A stretch of DNA of 64,000 bases from an uncultured Ruminococcus sp. (GCA_900066355.1 FMEL01000003.1:186001-250000); one strand, 5' to 3'. Numbered from the stretch's first letter, positions 8,602 through 18,298 are shown. Numbers and translations: made by a program. Notes: a model not told the origin generated them from the letters alone.

Positions 8602-9792
8602 CTAACGAAACAGCGGCATATCCTGTGGATATTTTCCCATAAAGCCAGGGCGGGCAACCAAATCTTTCGTCCTTTCGGAAACATCCATTAATTCCGGTAA
8701 ATTATTTTCAGGCTTATCTAAGTAGAAATAAGTACAGCATGACCAGTCATCTTCCCTTTCAAATAAAAGAGGGATACCATTCAGCATTGGAATATCAGCA
8801 AAATCTATAGGATCTCCATCAACAGAAATCACCTGATTATTGGCTATCTTATTCTTATACAGCAACTGAGCATGATGGAAATAATCATCTCTGTCAACTC
8901 CACCTATCTGCTGTATCGTTGCTTTAAAATTACTGTTGAAATAAATAGGATCCGGAATGTGGAAACGGTAACAGCACAATTCCATATTCTCCTTATCATA
9001 TACCGGGCAGCCACAGTACAGATCATAATAATAATCCTGTCCCCATGCTGTTCCAATATAATCCTCTACACCTGTACCACATATGGTCGGATAATCAGTA
9101 TCGCCATCAATATACGCTTTGAATTCACCCTCGCCCCACCATGTATCTGAATACAGTTTTTTATTACACCGAACACCCATATTAGTGCCTAAAAATCTTC
9201 CTTTTCCTTCAATGTATGGAAGCAATTCAAAATCTTTTTTCATGTGTGTAGGATTTTCTCTGTTAAAGAAAGCATGGAAATACAAAGTATCCTCTGTGAA
9301 CTTATCACCCAGTGTATAATCAATATCATAGTAAAAATGCTTAATCGTAACACTGGATTCATTTGTAACTAAAATTTTCATACCTGTTTTGAATGGCATT
9401 GGAATATAGGTGCTGAAATTACGTCCTTCCGGATTTGAGAATAATGCATTTTTAAATGTTGCAACTTTTCCCAATCCCACACAGAAAAAGTCACCAAATG
9501 GAACACTTACTGCAGGCTTCTCGCTATTATCCCAGAACATCTCCAATTTTATTCCTCTCAAAGTTTCTGGGGTCTGATCACTAATTGTAATCCACATGCG
9601 TCGGATAATACCACTTGTATTTTCAGCATGAGCTAAAACCCGGCTCTCTCCTGGATTCAGTGTAAACCAAGGAGCTCCTTTTCTGCCATTTCTCACTGTT
9701 CCACCAGCACCTTTTGCACCATCTGGATTTTCATAGCTTGCCCATCTTGATACAACACCCTCTTCAAATTTAAACAATTTATTTTCTAACAT
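8602..9792 (-). CDS. GH172 family (DUF2961) glycoside hydrolase, copy 2
   Basis: This 396-residue protein carries the family hallmarks WWGEGEFKAYIDGD and GTGVEDYIGTAWG, plus SVPFGDFFCVG near residue 100. GH172 members characterised elsewhere act on furanosides: difructose dianhydride I, alpha-fructofuranosides and D-arabinofuranans. It has no signal peptide, so it should be cytosolic and act on imported oligosaccharides. It is the last gene of the LacI-controlled operon and only distantly similar to the first-gene copy (450 aa), so the two may form different oligomers or cleave different linkages. The exact substrate is not shown by the sequence. Confidence 0.85.
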   Translation of the reverse strand: MLENKLFKFEEGVVSRWASYENPDGAKGAGGTVRNGRKGAPWFTLNPGESRVLAHAENTSGIIRRMWITISDQTPETLRGIKLEMFWDNSEKPAVSVPFGDFFCVGLGKVATFKNALFSNPEGRNFSTYIPMPFKTGMKILVTNESSVTIKHFYYDIDYTLGDKFTEDTLYFHAFFNRENPTHMKKDFELLPYIEGKGRFLGTNMGVRCNKKLYSDTWWGEGEFKAYIDGDTDYPTICGTGVEDYIGTAWGQDYYYDLYCGCPVYDKENMELCCYRFHIPDPIYFNSNFKATIQQIGGVDRDDYFHHAQLLYKNKIANNQVISVDGDPIDFADIPMLNGIPLLFEREDDWSCCTYFYLDKPENNLPELMDVSERTKDLVARPGFMGKYPQDMPLFR

Positions 9793-9838
9793 AAAATACC
9801 TCTCTTTTGTCTGAAAGGTGATATAATGTCAACTTTCA

Positions 9839-10888
9839 TTACAGCATACTCTTTGTCTGTGTGGTATCTGTGTTTCCTGTTACTTTGTATTTCGCTACCT
9901 GATTTCTGTAAAAGTTATTAGAGTCATATTCACATAGCAGCGCTTTTACAGAAAATTTTTCGTTTTTATCTTCTATTTTTATTACAATCATCTCTCCGGC
10001 AAGTTTTCCCATTTCTTTCATCGGCTCATAAACTACCGGAATCTTATGCATAAAGCGATTTGCAAAATCAGAATCTACAAAACCACCTATAACAATCTCT
10101 TCTCCAAGCTTTAACCCTCTGTCTTCCACACAATTCAACACACTGTGAGTCATTGCTGTGTTTGTCGCTATAAGCGCTGTACATCCCTTTTCAATCAGCT
10201 CACTGGCTACATCATACGTATTATTCTTACGATCGATGTACCGGATGTATTGTTCTTCTTCCGGTATGCCATGCTTATTTAAAATCTCCTGATAGATACT
10301 TACCCTTTCATATGTTGGGCTAATCTGTGGCAGACCGACCAGAAAACCAATCTTTCTAAATCCATTTCCAATCATTTCTTCCAGCATTTTGGCAGTTGCC
10401 TCCCGACAATCCAAAATAACACTGTCATAATTTCGATCTGGCAACACTCGATCCATGAATACCAGTGGAAACTTATCTGGCATTTGGCTCTTTATTGTTT
10501 GAAAATCTTCTGCCGTAGAAGCAATCACAATTCCGTCTACAACACCTGATGCCAGGCTTCTTAACGCCTGTTTTTCCATTCTAAGATTATCTCTTGTATT
10601 GGAAATAACCAAATTATATCCCTGTTTTGATATCACATCATCTACATCTTCAATAAGTGCAGCAAAAACGGAGTTTGTAATATCTGGTACAACAAGTCCT
10701 ATCATCATTTTTTTGCCGGTGCGAAAAGTTCTGCCAGATGCATCCGGTGAATATCCCAATTCTTCTACTGCATCCATGACTTTTTTTCTGGTCTCTTCGG
10801 ATACAAAACGTGTGTGATTCAACACATGCGATACTGTAGATATGGAAACGTTGGCTTTTTTGGCCACATCTGTAATCTTTGCTTTCAT
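9839..10888 (-). CDS. LacI family transcriptional repressor
   Basis: The protein has 349 residues. The N-terminal HTH reads KITDVAKKANVSISTVSHVLN with the LacI hinge (YSPDASGRTFRTGKKMMIGLVVPDI), followed by a type I binding-protein-like sensor domain (NSVFAALIEDVDDVISKQGYNLVISNT, VDGIVIAS). It is embedded in the sugar operon between the glycosidase and the second GH172 gene. A perfect 14-bp LacI-type operator (CGTTTGCGCAAACG) lies just downstream of the operon promoter at 17799-17812, so autoregulation by an inducer derived from the imported sugar is likely. Confidence 0.9.
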   Translation of the reverse strand: MKAKITDVAKKANVSISTVSHVLNHTRFVSEETRKKVMDAVEELGYSPDASGRTFRTGKKMMIGLVVPDITNSVFAALIEDVDDVISKQGYNLVISNTRDNLRMEKQALRSLASGVVDGIVIASTAEDFQTIKSQMPDKFPLVFMDRVLPDRNYDSVILDCREATAKMLEEMIGNGFRKIGFLVGLPQISPTYERVSIYQEILNKHGIPEEEQYIRYIDRKNNTYDVASELIEKGCTALIATNTAMTHSVLNCVEDRGLKLGEEIVIGGFVDSDFANRFMHKIPVVYEPMKEMGKLAGEMIVIKIEDKNEKFSVKALLCEYDSNNFYRNQVAKYKVTGNTDTTQTKSML

Positions 10889-10910
10889 ACGCTTTCACTC
10901 TCTGTTCATG

Positions 10911-13391
10911 TTAATTTTTCAACTTAATATGGACTATATGATTTCCAGTCAGACCATATGGTATAAAATCAACTTTTTCACCATCAAGTATAACATATTC
11001 CACAGTTCCAACGCCACTTGTTTTGACAGTTAGTTTTGCTGACTGGTAATTCAGATTTTCTATTTCAAGTCCTTTAAAGGCCTCTGGAACACATGGCTGA
11101 AATCTCAGGCCCTGTTCATCATAGCTGATTCCCAAAATACCATATAAAACCTGTGCGGCAAATCCGCAGGCATGCCAGAGCTGTCCCGGCCATCTCCAGG
11201 ATTTCCCTGTATCAGCTTCAAGAACTTCATGAAAGTTTTTATGGAGAACTGCTGTTCGCATCTGTTGTGCAAGCATTGTAAGCAAAAGTTCTTTGTTCTG
11301 TGTTTCAGCTGCCGCAGAAGCAAATCCGGATTCCCATACCGGCCATACCGGTCCCACAAAATGGTTACGCTCTTTCCTGTGAGGGAACAGGCGGATTCCA
11401 TATGGTGTCATTGCAGTATGTATTCCACTGTTCAGGATTTCTCTTCGCTGTTTTGGTGTTGCAATTTGGAACTTATCCCACAGAGCAGCTTCCTCTCCAG
11501 AAGTCTCCCAGATCTGCTTTTCATATGCTTCACTGCCTTTTGGTCCACTGGTAAAGTATCCAGCCTCATCATTCCAGTATTCCTCGCGAATTTTCTCACG
11601 CAATTGCTCGGAAACCTTACTCCATTTTTCAGAATTTTCATTTTCTCCATGCAAAAGCTTTTCTATTTTTGCCATGGAATCATATGCCTTCATGTAATAG
11701 CATTCACTGCCCAGGGAATAACCGGCATTTTCCGGTTCGGGAAAAGCATCATTAGAAGTAGACTGTTCTGCACGTACAAGACCTTTTTCCTCATTATATC
11801 TGTTTTCAATCTCTGTCATTGTTTCTCTTAGTACGTCATATCCATCTTCAAGTAAGCTTCTGTCGCCAGTAGCCAGATAATAATCCCACAATCCGACAGC
11901 CCCCATTGCCGGTCCGTCGCTTCCATTGTCAAATCCTTTTTTTATAGCATACAAAAGGGAACGCCCTGCTGTTTCCGGATCGATCAGACTGCCACCACGC
12001 ATCGCTATATGCACAGAATCCCTCAGCCAGACTCCAAAACCCTCCCCTTTGCACTGAAAGAGTCCTGCCTGCCACATATGTTCCTGTCCGGGAAGTGCAT
12101 ATCCGCCATCGGTACAACGGTCAAAGACTGTCATCGCCAGATTCCATGTTGCGGAAAGAATATCAGAACTGGATTTCAGTATAGGATATTTTTTCAGATT
12201 CCTATCTGCTGTCCACTTGTCTGTTCTCCATGACTTTCTTGTCATGTCGCCCCATTTTGTTTTTCTCCATTGAAATTCTTCAAGAATCCTGTCTGCTGAC
12301 ACAATTTCTTCTGAGTTTATGATATACGCATCCGGTTTCCCATAACAGATATCTTCAACATGATTATCATAAACTTTAAACTTGTCATTTGCGAAGATAA
12401 GCCTGTCTTCGCTCTTTTTTCTTCTCAATGCTTCTGTTGCTTCTTTACTGTATGCCAAACCTCTCAGTCCATATACAGTAATCTCAGTCTCTGTTTCTTT
12501 CTCTGTCACCACATGAATATGTGGATCATTATTTTCTCCAACTCGGATTTTTCCAAGATTTCCACTGATATCAATAACACTGATTTCTTTTGCTTCATTG
12601 GTCAGATTATTCAGCAGTACCAGCACCTTATCACCTGCGATAATTTCTGTTACATACTGGTCAAATACTGCTACAAAGGACAGCTTTTCATCGCATTTTA
12701 TTTCAATCTGGTACTTTCCGCATATAAGCATTTCCGTATCAGAATTCCAGTAAAATGTCTGATAAGGGAGCTGAATTTCCACTTGTTTTTTACCTTTTGT
12801 TTCTATATCAAAAATAGCTTCATAAGCATGTGCAAAAATATCCTCAGGTGACAAATCTGCTTCTTTGATTTTTATATTCGGCCAGATATCCGGTGCGATA
12901 CGAAATCTCAGCGCACAGTCCAGATCTGATGTTTTTGCACTAAATTCACGCTTCCAGATTCTATGAGAGGAAATGTCTTCATATACTTTCCCGTCTTCTC
13001 CTGAAACATAGGGAATGGTGATATAGTTCTGTATCCCATCTGATTCTGTCAAGCCGTAAACTGTCTTTTTACCATTATTTTCAAGGCTGTAAATTTGCCT
13101 GATATCACCATAAATATTCACATCTTCGCATTTAAAAAGACTATTTTTTGCACTGAATTTTTCTGTAGCCTTTGTGTCAAAAAATGTTTTTGTTTCTGCT
13201 GCCGCACTGCAGATTATCTGCTTTCCAGATTCTTCTGTTTCATATTCTACCTGCAGTTTTGCCTGATCATAACCCATTTTTCTGAGTTCTGTAATATAGC
13301 TGTTCCCACTAAAATAATGTACTGATTTTTCCAGAGCTGCCCTGTATTCTTCTTCGCGTCTTCTGGTTTCATAACTTTCTCTGATTTCCAC
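10911..13391 (-). CDS. Cytosolic (alpha/alpha)6-barrel glycoside hydrolase, family uncertain
   Basis: This 826-residue protein starts at GTG (13391) with AGGAGG eight bases upstream. The first ~370 residues look like beta-sandwich material. The C-terminal half has repeated helix-hairpin features of six-hairpin glycosidases: GVWLRDSVHIAMRGG, GSDGPAMGAVGLWDYYLATGD, YSLGSECYYMKAYDSMAKIE, VGPVWPVWESGFASAA, WRWPGQLWHACGFAAQVLYG. These resemble GH78/GH94/GH116-type cores, but I cannot assign a family. There is no signal peptide. With two GH172 genes and an importer in the operon, it probably removes a further sugar from the same oligosaccharide. Confidence 0.75.
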   Translation of the reverse strand: MEIRESYETRRREEEYRAALEKSVHYFSGNSYITELRKMGYDQAKLQVEYETEESGKQIICSAAAETKTFFDTKATEKFSAKNSLFKCEDVNIYGDIRQIYSLENNGKKTVYGLTESDGIQNYITIPYVSGEDGKVYEDISSHRIWKREFSAKTSDLDCALRFRIAPDIWPNIKIKEADLSPEDIFAHAYEAIFDIETKGKKQVEIQLPYQTFYWNSDTEMLICGKYQIEIKCDEKLSFVAVFDQYVTEIIAGDKVLVLLNNLTNEAKEISVIDISGNLGKIRVGENNDPHIHVVTEKETETEITVYGLRGLAYSKEATEALRRKKSEDRLIFANDKFKVYDNHVEDICYGKPDAYIINSEEIVSADRILEEFQWRKTKWGDMTRKSWRTDKWTADRNLKKYPILKSSSDILSATWNLAMTVFDRCTDGGYALPGQEHMWQAGLFQCKGEGFGVWLRDSVHIAMRGGSLIDPETAGRSLLYAIKKGFDNGSDGPAMGAVGLWDYYLATGDRSLLEDGYDVLRETMTEIENRYNEEKGLVRAEQSTSNDAFPEPENAGYSLGSECYYMKAYDSMAKIEKLLHGENENSEKWSKVSEQLREKIREEYWNDEAGYFTSGPKGSEAYEKQIWETSGEEAALWDKFQIATPKQRREILNSGIHTAMTPYGIRLFPHRKERNHFVGPVWPVWESGFASAAAETQNKELLLTMLAQQMRTAVLHKNFHEVLEADTGKSWRWPGQLWHACGFAAQVLYGILGISYDEQGLRFQPCVPEAFKGLEIENLNYQSAKLTVKTSGVGTVEYVILDGEKVDFIPYGLTGNHIVHIKLKN

Positions 13392-13403
13392 AAGCTTTCC
13401 CTC

Positions 13404-14210
13404 CTATTTGATGCCTGACATTTTTATGCTGTTCTGCAGATGGCTTTGCAGGAAAAGCGATATCAGAAATACCGGCAAGCAGGCCAGCATTGCACTTGCA
13501 ATAACCACATTCCACTTCGTGTTATAGCCTCCAACCATATTTGCGAGATACACCATAATTGTTCGATATTCCGGTTTCTTATTTACGATCAACGGCCAGA
13601 GATAATTGTTCCAGTTACCCAGGAAAAAGGCAATACACAGTGGAATAATGATCGGTCGTGAAAGTGGAAAAATAATTGTGAAAAACATTCTGTAGGTAGA
13701 ACAGCCATCCAGTTTTGCAGCCTCTTCAAGATCTACAGGGAAACTCATATAAAACTGTCTGAACAAAAATATACCATAAGCATTAAACAATGCCGGTAAC
13801 AGAATTCCAGCATAGCTGTTTGTAATTCCTAATTGTTTACATATCATAAACAAAGGTACAAGAATAGACGATACAGGAATCATCAAAGTACTGATAATCA
13901 CTGTAAACATCGGCTTTTTCCCCGGAAAATTCATTCTTGCAAATGCGTATCCACACATTGAATGAAGAATTAAAGCAATAATCGTAACTGCTACTGCAAT
14001 AAGAAATGAATTACCGATTGCAACAAGAAAATCCGGTGTTATCGCTGATTTTATACTTTCAAAAGAAGGAGATGCTGTGATCAGTGATCCTACAAAAACA
14101 GTTTTTTCATTTCTAAAACTGACCATAAATAAAATGTAAATCGGAAACAACATTACAATTCCCAATACTATAAGAATTACTGCAAGTATGTTATTTGTTT
14201 TTTTCTTCAT
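13404..14210 (-). CDS. Sugar ABC transporter permease, MalG type
   Basis: This protein has about 268 residues, six membrane segments and the EAA loop EEAAKLDGCSTYRMFFTIIFPLSRP that contacts the ATPase. I chose the ATG at 14210 because AGGAGG lies nine bases before it; the frame extends seven codons upstream, but those codons contain the ribosome binding site itself. No ATPase gene is in the operon, as usual for CUT1 importers that share a general MsmK-type ATPase. Confidence 0.92.
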   Translation of the reverse strand: MKKKTNNILAVILIVLGIVMLFPIYILFMVSFRNEKTVFVGSLITASPSFESIKSAITPDFLVAIGNSFLIAVAVTIIALILHSMCGYAFARMNFPGKKPMFTVIISTLMIPVSSILVPLFMICKQLGITNSYAGILLPALFNAYGIFLFRQFYMSFPVDLEEAAKLDGCSTYRMFFTIIFPLSRPIIIPLCIAFFLGNWNNYLWPLIVNKKPEYRTIMVYLANMVGGYNTKWNVVIASAMLACLPVFLISLFLQSHLQNSIKMSGIK

Positions 14211-14214
14211 ATCA

Positions 14215-15108
14215 TCATTCCTCCTTTCCATTTATTTTTAACATGATAACGGCAAGCACTGTCAGAATTAGAAACATTACAACTGACAATCCGGCTCCAT
14301 ATCCAGCCTTCATCATTTCAAATGACTGTTTGTAGATATACAGACTGGCAACTTCTGTGGATTTTGCCGGCCCGCCTCCGGTCATTACCATGATAAGATC
14401 CAGACACTGGAAGGATGCAATCACCGATGTGATCAGTACAAAAACACTTGTAGGTTTCAATAATGGAAACGTTATCTTCCAGAAAACCTGCCAGGAATTG
14501 GCTCCATCCAGTTTTGCCGCTTCATAATAACTATAAGGTATGTCTTTTATTGCTGAGAGAAAAAGAATAATATTGTAGCCCAGATTGATCCATATCAAAA
14601 CAATCGCAATACAAACCATTGCCTGAGAGGTGGACCCCAGAAACTTTTCTCCCTTCAGTCCAACTGCCTTCAAAAATACATTGATAAATCCGCTTCTTTC
14701 CATATAAAGGAACATCCACAGACAACTTGCAATTACAGATGTGATAGAATATGGAAGCAGAAAAGCTGTTTTTACAAATCCAGCCGCTTTTTCGTTCTTG
14801 ACATAGTTGATCAGAACCGCAAACAGAATGGACAAGATAAACAATGCCGGAACATACATTAAAGTCAACTTGAAGGTTCTTCCCAGAGACTGCCACCATT
14901 CAGAATCACTAAACATTGTTACATAATTCTGTAATCCAATAAATTCTTTTATATTCGCAAAATTCCAGTTATATAAACTCATATAAAACGAATATATGAT
15001 TGGTATGATAATAAAAACCAGAAGACCAATAAAATCAGGAAGAACAAATGTATATGTTACAAGCATTTGCTTCATTTTTTTACCGGATATTTTTCCTTTC
15101 TGCTTCAT
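14215..15108 (-). CDS. Sugar ABC transporter permease, MalF/UgpA type
   Basis: This 297-residue protein has the CUT1 permease N-terminus (FVLPDFIGLLVFIIIPIIYSFYMSLYNW) and the EAA motif YEAAKLDGANSWQVFWKITFPLLKP. It ends four bases before the start of the MalG-type gene. It forms the membrane channel with that partner. Confidence 0.93.
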   Translation of the reverse strand: MKQKGKISGKKMKQMLVTYTFVLPDFIGLLVFIIIPIIYSFYMSLYNWNFANIKEFIGLQNYVTMFSDSEWWQSLGRTFKLTLMYVPALFILSILFAVLINYVKNEKAAGFVKTAFLLPYSITSVIASCLWMFLYMERSGFINVFLKAVGLKGEKFLGSTSQAMVCIAIVLIWINLGYNIILFLSAIKDIPYSYYEAAKLDGANSWQVFWKITFPLLKPTSVFVLITSVIASFQCLDLIMVMTGGGPAKSTEVASLYIYKQSFEMMKAGYGAGLSVVMFLILTVLAVIMLKINGKEE

Positions 15109-15128
15109 AATTCTACCTCTTTTGTGTT

Positions 15129-16373
15129 TTATTTTAATGCTTCAATCTTTTCCTGTGCATCCTTTGCTGCTTCCTCACCTGAGCTTCCTCCAAACATTAC
15201 AGCCTGCAGTGTATCCCCCATAATATCTGATACTTCAGTTGGATACTGTGGTTCAGGTCTTGCTGTGTCATAAAATTCAGTAAAGGTTGCCTTTATACCT
15301 TCCTGGAAAAGGTCTTTATTTTTATCGATTATGGACTGACGTACCGGATATGCAAATTTAGTTTCTGTACACCATTTTACGGCATTAGTTGTATCATCAC
15401 TTCCGAAACACCAGAAAATAAAATCAGCTGCTGCATCAACATCTTTGCTCTGACTGGAAACTCCCAGCATCTGTCCTCCTGCGACAGTTACAGCATCTTT
15501 TCCTTCCGGTGTCGGAAGCGGTACAACTCCAATATTATGTCCATCTTTGTTGTATTCTTCTGCTGCATTTATCATATAGGTTCCGCCAATCTGCATAGCA
15601 GCTACGCCATTTGCAATATTATCAATACTCCATGGGCCGCTCTGTAATGATGATGGGCAGTATCCGTTCTGATAAAATGATCCCCAGAAATCAAGGGCAT
15701 CTGCCATATTGTCGCTGCCAATTGTTACATTACCATCAGCATCATAAATATCTGCATCATCCATCCACATAAATGGCCACCAGTTAAACAGTGTATATGC
15801 TGTTTTTTCTACCGGAAGAACGATTCCATATCTGTCATCTGTTGTGAGTTTTTCAGCTGCACTCTTCAGTTCCTCCCACGTTGTCGGTGGTTCAATGCCT
15901 TCTTCTTTAAGTACATCCGCATCATAAAACAGTCCAAGAGTCTCACACTCAAATGGCAATGTATAAATTTTTCCATCGTCTCCGGTTGCCGCTTCAAGGA
16001 ATGAGGGAAGAATATCCTTTTTCAGATCATCTGTATAGTAGGAAGAAAGGTCTGCCAACATTCCTGCTTCCGTGAATTTTTTGTAAGTTGCCGGTTCTAC
16101 CCAGAGAATATCAGGGCATTCACCATTTGCATATGCGGTTGTCACAAGTGTTGTGGTATAATCTGTCTGATTAACACTTGAATATTCAATTTCCACTTTA
16201 TCCTGTGACTGATTATATTCATCAACCATTTCCTGGACAGATTCTGCCTCAGAGCCATTATGGAAATCCCAGAGAGTAAGCTTTTCTTTTTCTTCACTTG
16301 CATATACAGGGGTAAATACCGCTGTAGTCATACTCAAAGCCATAATGATTGATAAAAATCTTTTTAACTTCAT
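15129..16373 (-). CDS. Extracellular sugar-binding protein (CUT1 family)
   Basis: This 414-residue protein has a signal peptide (MKLKRFLSIIMALSMTTAVFT) ending VYA/SEE without a lipobox, then LTLWDFHNGSEAESVQEMVDEYN, typical of family 1 extracellular solute-binding proteins. It contains LPFECETLGLFYDADVLKEEGI and PTTWEELKSAAEKL. As the receptor it decides which oligosaccharide enters; the GH172 neighbours point to a furanose-containing sugar. Confidence 0.92.
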   Translation of the reverse strand: MKLKRFLSIIMALSMTTAVFTPVYASEEKEKLTLWDFHNGSEAESVQEMVDEYNQSQDKVEIEYSSVNQTDYTTTLVTTAYANGECPDILWVEPATYKKFTEAGMLADLSSYYTDDLKKDILPSFLEAATGDDGKIYTLPFECETLGLFYDADVLKEEGIEPPTTWEELKSAAEKLTTDDRYGIVLPVEKTAYTLFNWWPFMWMDDADIYDADGNVTIGSDNMADALDFWGSFYQNGYCPSSLQSGPWSIDNIANGVAAMQIGGTYMINAAEEYNKDGHNIGVVPLPTPEGKDAVTVAGGQMLGVSSQSKDVDAAADFIFWCFGSDDTTNAVKWCTETKFAYPVRQSIIDKNKDLFQEGIKATFTEFYDTARPEPQYPTEVSDIMGDTLQAVMFGGSSGEEAAKDAQEKIEALK

Positions 16374-16410
16374 AAAAAACCCTCCATTTTTTAATGCACC
16401 ATGTGCTTAT

Positions 16411-17763
16411 TTATTTTTCTTTGTCAAATTCTTCTTTTACTTTATGAGCCAGTTCTTTGTTTCCTGCTTCTGACGGTGCTGTTCTTGCTGCATTAAGTCT
16501 GATCTGTTCTGCCTTTTCAACTTTAAATTTTTCCATTCTTTCATTTCGGCTTCTGTAAGCTTCCTGCATCTCCGGTGTAAGTTCCACCTGATGAGCCGGT
16601 TTCGGAATATCAAAAGTTCTCTTAAACGGAATTCTCTCTTCTACCGGCTGAATGGTTACCGCAGTAACAGGAGCTGCCTGGTACCAGTACGCTGTGCATG
16701 CCCAGTCATCTGACAGATGATTTGCATGGCCATGTTCCATACTGATCTGAATATGTTTCTTGAAATGAATTGGATCTGTAAGATGGAATCTGTAGGATAC
16801 CTGATATCCTTTTGTATCTCCGTCATGCATAATCGTACCATTATAAGGTGACTGATTTCTCTGCATTCCCCATGCATGGTTAAAATAATCCTCAGCACCT
16901 GTTCCATTAATGCTAGGTTCTTCTTCATCATCGATCAAAATCATGTCGTCGCCTTCTCCCCACCAGCTTCCCTGGAAATGAAGTACAGAAAGATTACAAC
17001 CGACATAATGACCGCGTCCTTTTGTATCCAGCATCAGGAAATTCTCTTTCCCGTCAAGATTAGGGACACTGTTTACTTCCGGAGAGTTTACACAAAGATC
17101 ATTTCCCCATCCACTGCATGGCATATCACGTCTCCATGCTGCCTGAAAGTAAGCAATATCTGGAGTCTCTTCATGATAAAGTTCATAATCAATATGGAAA
17201 AACAGACCAAGTGGTCTTTCATTTTCATTGATCACCTCTATTTTGGCCCGTTTGTTAAAAGGCATCGGAAAATAACAATTCATAGAAGCAGTCCCACCAA
17301 AGGTCAGCTCTTCACAAGGTCTTGAGGATACATTAAAAGGAATAGATGAAAAGCTTGACGGCATGGAATGACCGATACAGAAGAAATCTCCCAACGGTGC
17401 CAGTACACTGGGACCATCAAAATCATCCCAGGTCATACGAATCAGAACCTTGCGATAGTAATCTGGATCATTAAGCTCCCAGTTAACACCTTCTGCATTT
17501 TCCATCTCGGTTACCGGTGCAACAGAACCGCTCAGAATCGGATGCTGGATAGACGGACCAAGGATTTCTCTGCAAAAGGTTGTCACCCAGATATGATTGA
17601 TACAGCCTGGTCCCTCAATATCTGCCATAACTGCTGTGTCGCCTGCATTTACCAGCCAGTAATCTTTGTTTCTTCCACTCTGATCCCAGCTGGAAGCTCT
17701 GGCAGTTCTCGCATCTGCAACTGTTGTAAGATTTTTTAAAAAAGACATATTATTTTTCTGCAT
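16411..17763 (-). CDS. GH172 family (DUF2961) glycoside hydrolase, copy 1
   Basis: This 450-residue protein is the first gene of the operon. It has LAPLGDFFCIGH, SWWGEGDDMILIDDE and GTGAEDYFNHAWG, the conserved acidic-residue segments of GH172. The C-terminus carries an extra charged tail (about 60 residues rich in Glu/Lys/Arg) absent from copy 2. There is no signal peptide. Start ATG has AGGAGG seven bases upstream. GH172 enzymes known elsewhere act on fructofuranosyl or D-arabinofuranosyl linkages; the present substrate is inference from the family only. Confidence 0.85.
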   Translation of the reverse strand: MQKNNMSFLKNLTTVADARTARASSWDQSGRNKDYWLVNAGDTAVMADIEGPGCINHIWVTTFCREILGPSIQHPILSGSVAPVTEMENAEGVNWELNDPDYYRKVLIRMTWDDFDGPSVLAPLGDFFCIGHSMPSSFSSIPFNVSSRPCEELTFGGTASMNCYFPMPFNKRAKIEVINENERPLGLFFHIDYELYHEETPDIAYFQAAWRRDMPCSGWGNDLCVNSPEVNSVPNLDGKENFLMLDTKGRGHYVGCNLSVLHFQGSWWGEGDDMILIDDEEEPSINGTGAEDYFNHAWGMQRNQSPYNGTIMHDGDTKGYQVSYRFHLTDPIHFKKHIQISMEHGHANHLSDDWACTAYWYQAAPVTAVTIQPVEERIPFKRTFDIPKPAHQVELTPEMQEAYRSRNERMEKFKVEKAEQIRLNAARTAPSEAGNKELAHKVKEEFDKEK

Positions 17764-17798
17764 CTTTTTCCTCCTAATTATATTTTTCTGTAAGCAAT

Positions 17799-17812
17799 CG
17801 TTTGCGCAAACG
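17799..17812. promoter_or_regulatory. LacI-type operator
   Basis: CGTTTGCGCAAACG is a perfect 14-bp palindrome with the central CG and CGTTTG arms typical of LacI-family sites. It covers about +8 to +21 relative to the start expected from the promoter at 17826-17853, a roadblock position. Confidence 0.85.
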
Positions 17813-17825
17813 TTTTTATGAGTTT

Positions 17826-17853
17826 AGTATATCATCAACTTCTAATTTGTCAA
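17826..17853 (-). promoter_or_regulatory. Promoter of the GH172/ABC operon
   Basis: On the minus strand TTGACA (17848-17853) is followed after 16 bases by TATACT (17826-17831). The LacI operator lies immediately downstream and the first GH172 start codon about 60 bases downstream. Confidence 0.8.
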
Positions 17854-17958
17854 TTATCATTTTTCAACAATATTGTTTTACAAATTTTGTTAATGTTTTT
17901 TTATGATATCAGAGAAAAAAGATCAAAAATCTGTTCATGCTTGCATGATTGTATGATA

Positions 17959-18231
17959 TACATATATCCTGAAAAGAACCTTCGTGCTTATCCCGGGACA
18001 ATCCGTGGAACCGAAGAATGGGATGATACTTATAAAATCAGGACTGTAGTGGAAAGAGATATCAATCACATCAAGGATAATCTGTGTCTTGCAGGGCGCC
18101 GGACTCAAAATAAAAAGACTCTGCATGCAGATCTGATTCTTGCCGGCATCACACAACTCATTACTGTTGTTCTTGCAGACAAAATCAACCATCATGAATA
18201 CATTCGAAGCGTAAAGCCTCTCATAGCATAG
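17959..18231 (+). pseudogene. Transposase remnant, C-terminal part
   Basis: IYPEKNLRAYPGTIRGTEEW, TYKIRTVVERDINHIKD, LCLAGRRTQNKKTLHADLIL and AGITQLITVVLADKI...IRSVKPLIA are the conserved end of the same transposase family as the fragment at 8138-8503, in the same orientation. About 50-60 residues that normally join the two parts are missing. The intact stop codon is at the true C-terminus. The 9.4 kb sugar operon lies between the two parts. Confidence 0.82.
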
Positions 18232-18298
18232 GACTTACCAACTCCATAAAGCCAGGGGCTTATTAGAGTGCGCCTAAAACTGGCAGATATCCACTTTT

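Noticed and set aside
17777..17782. TATAAT close to the first GH172 start as its -10
   Set aside because: Transcription would start inside the ribosome binding site; the TTGACA-16-TATACT promoter upstream is much better.
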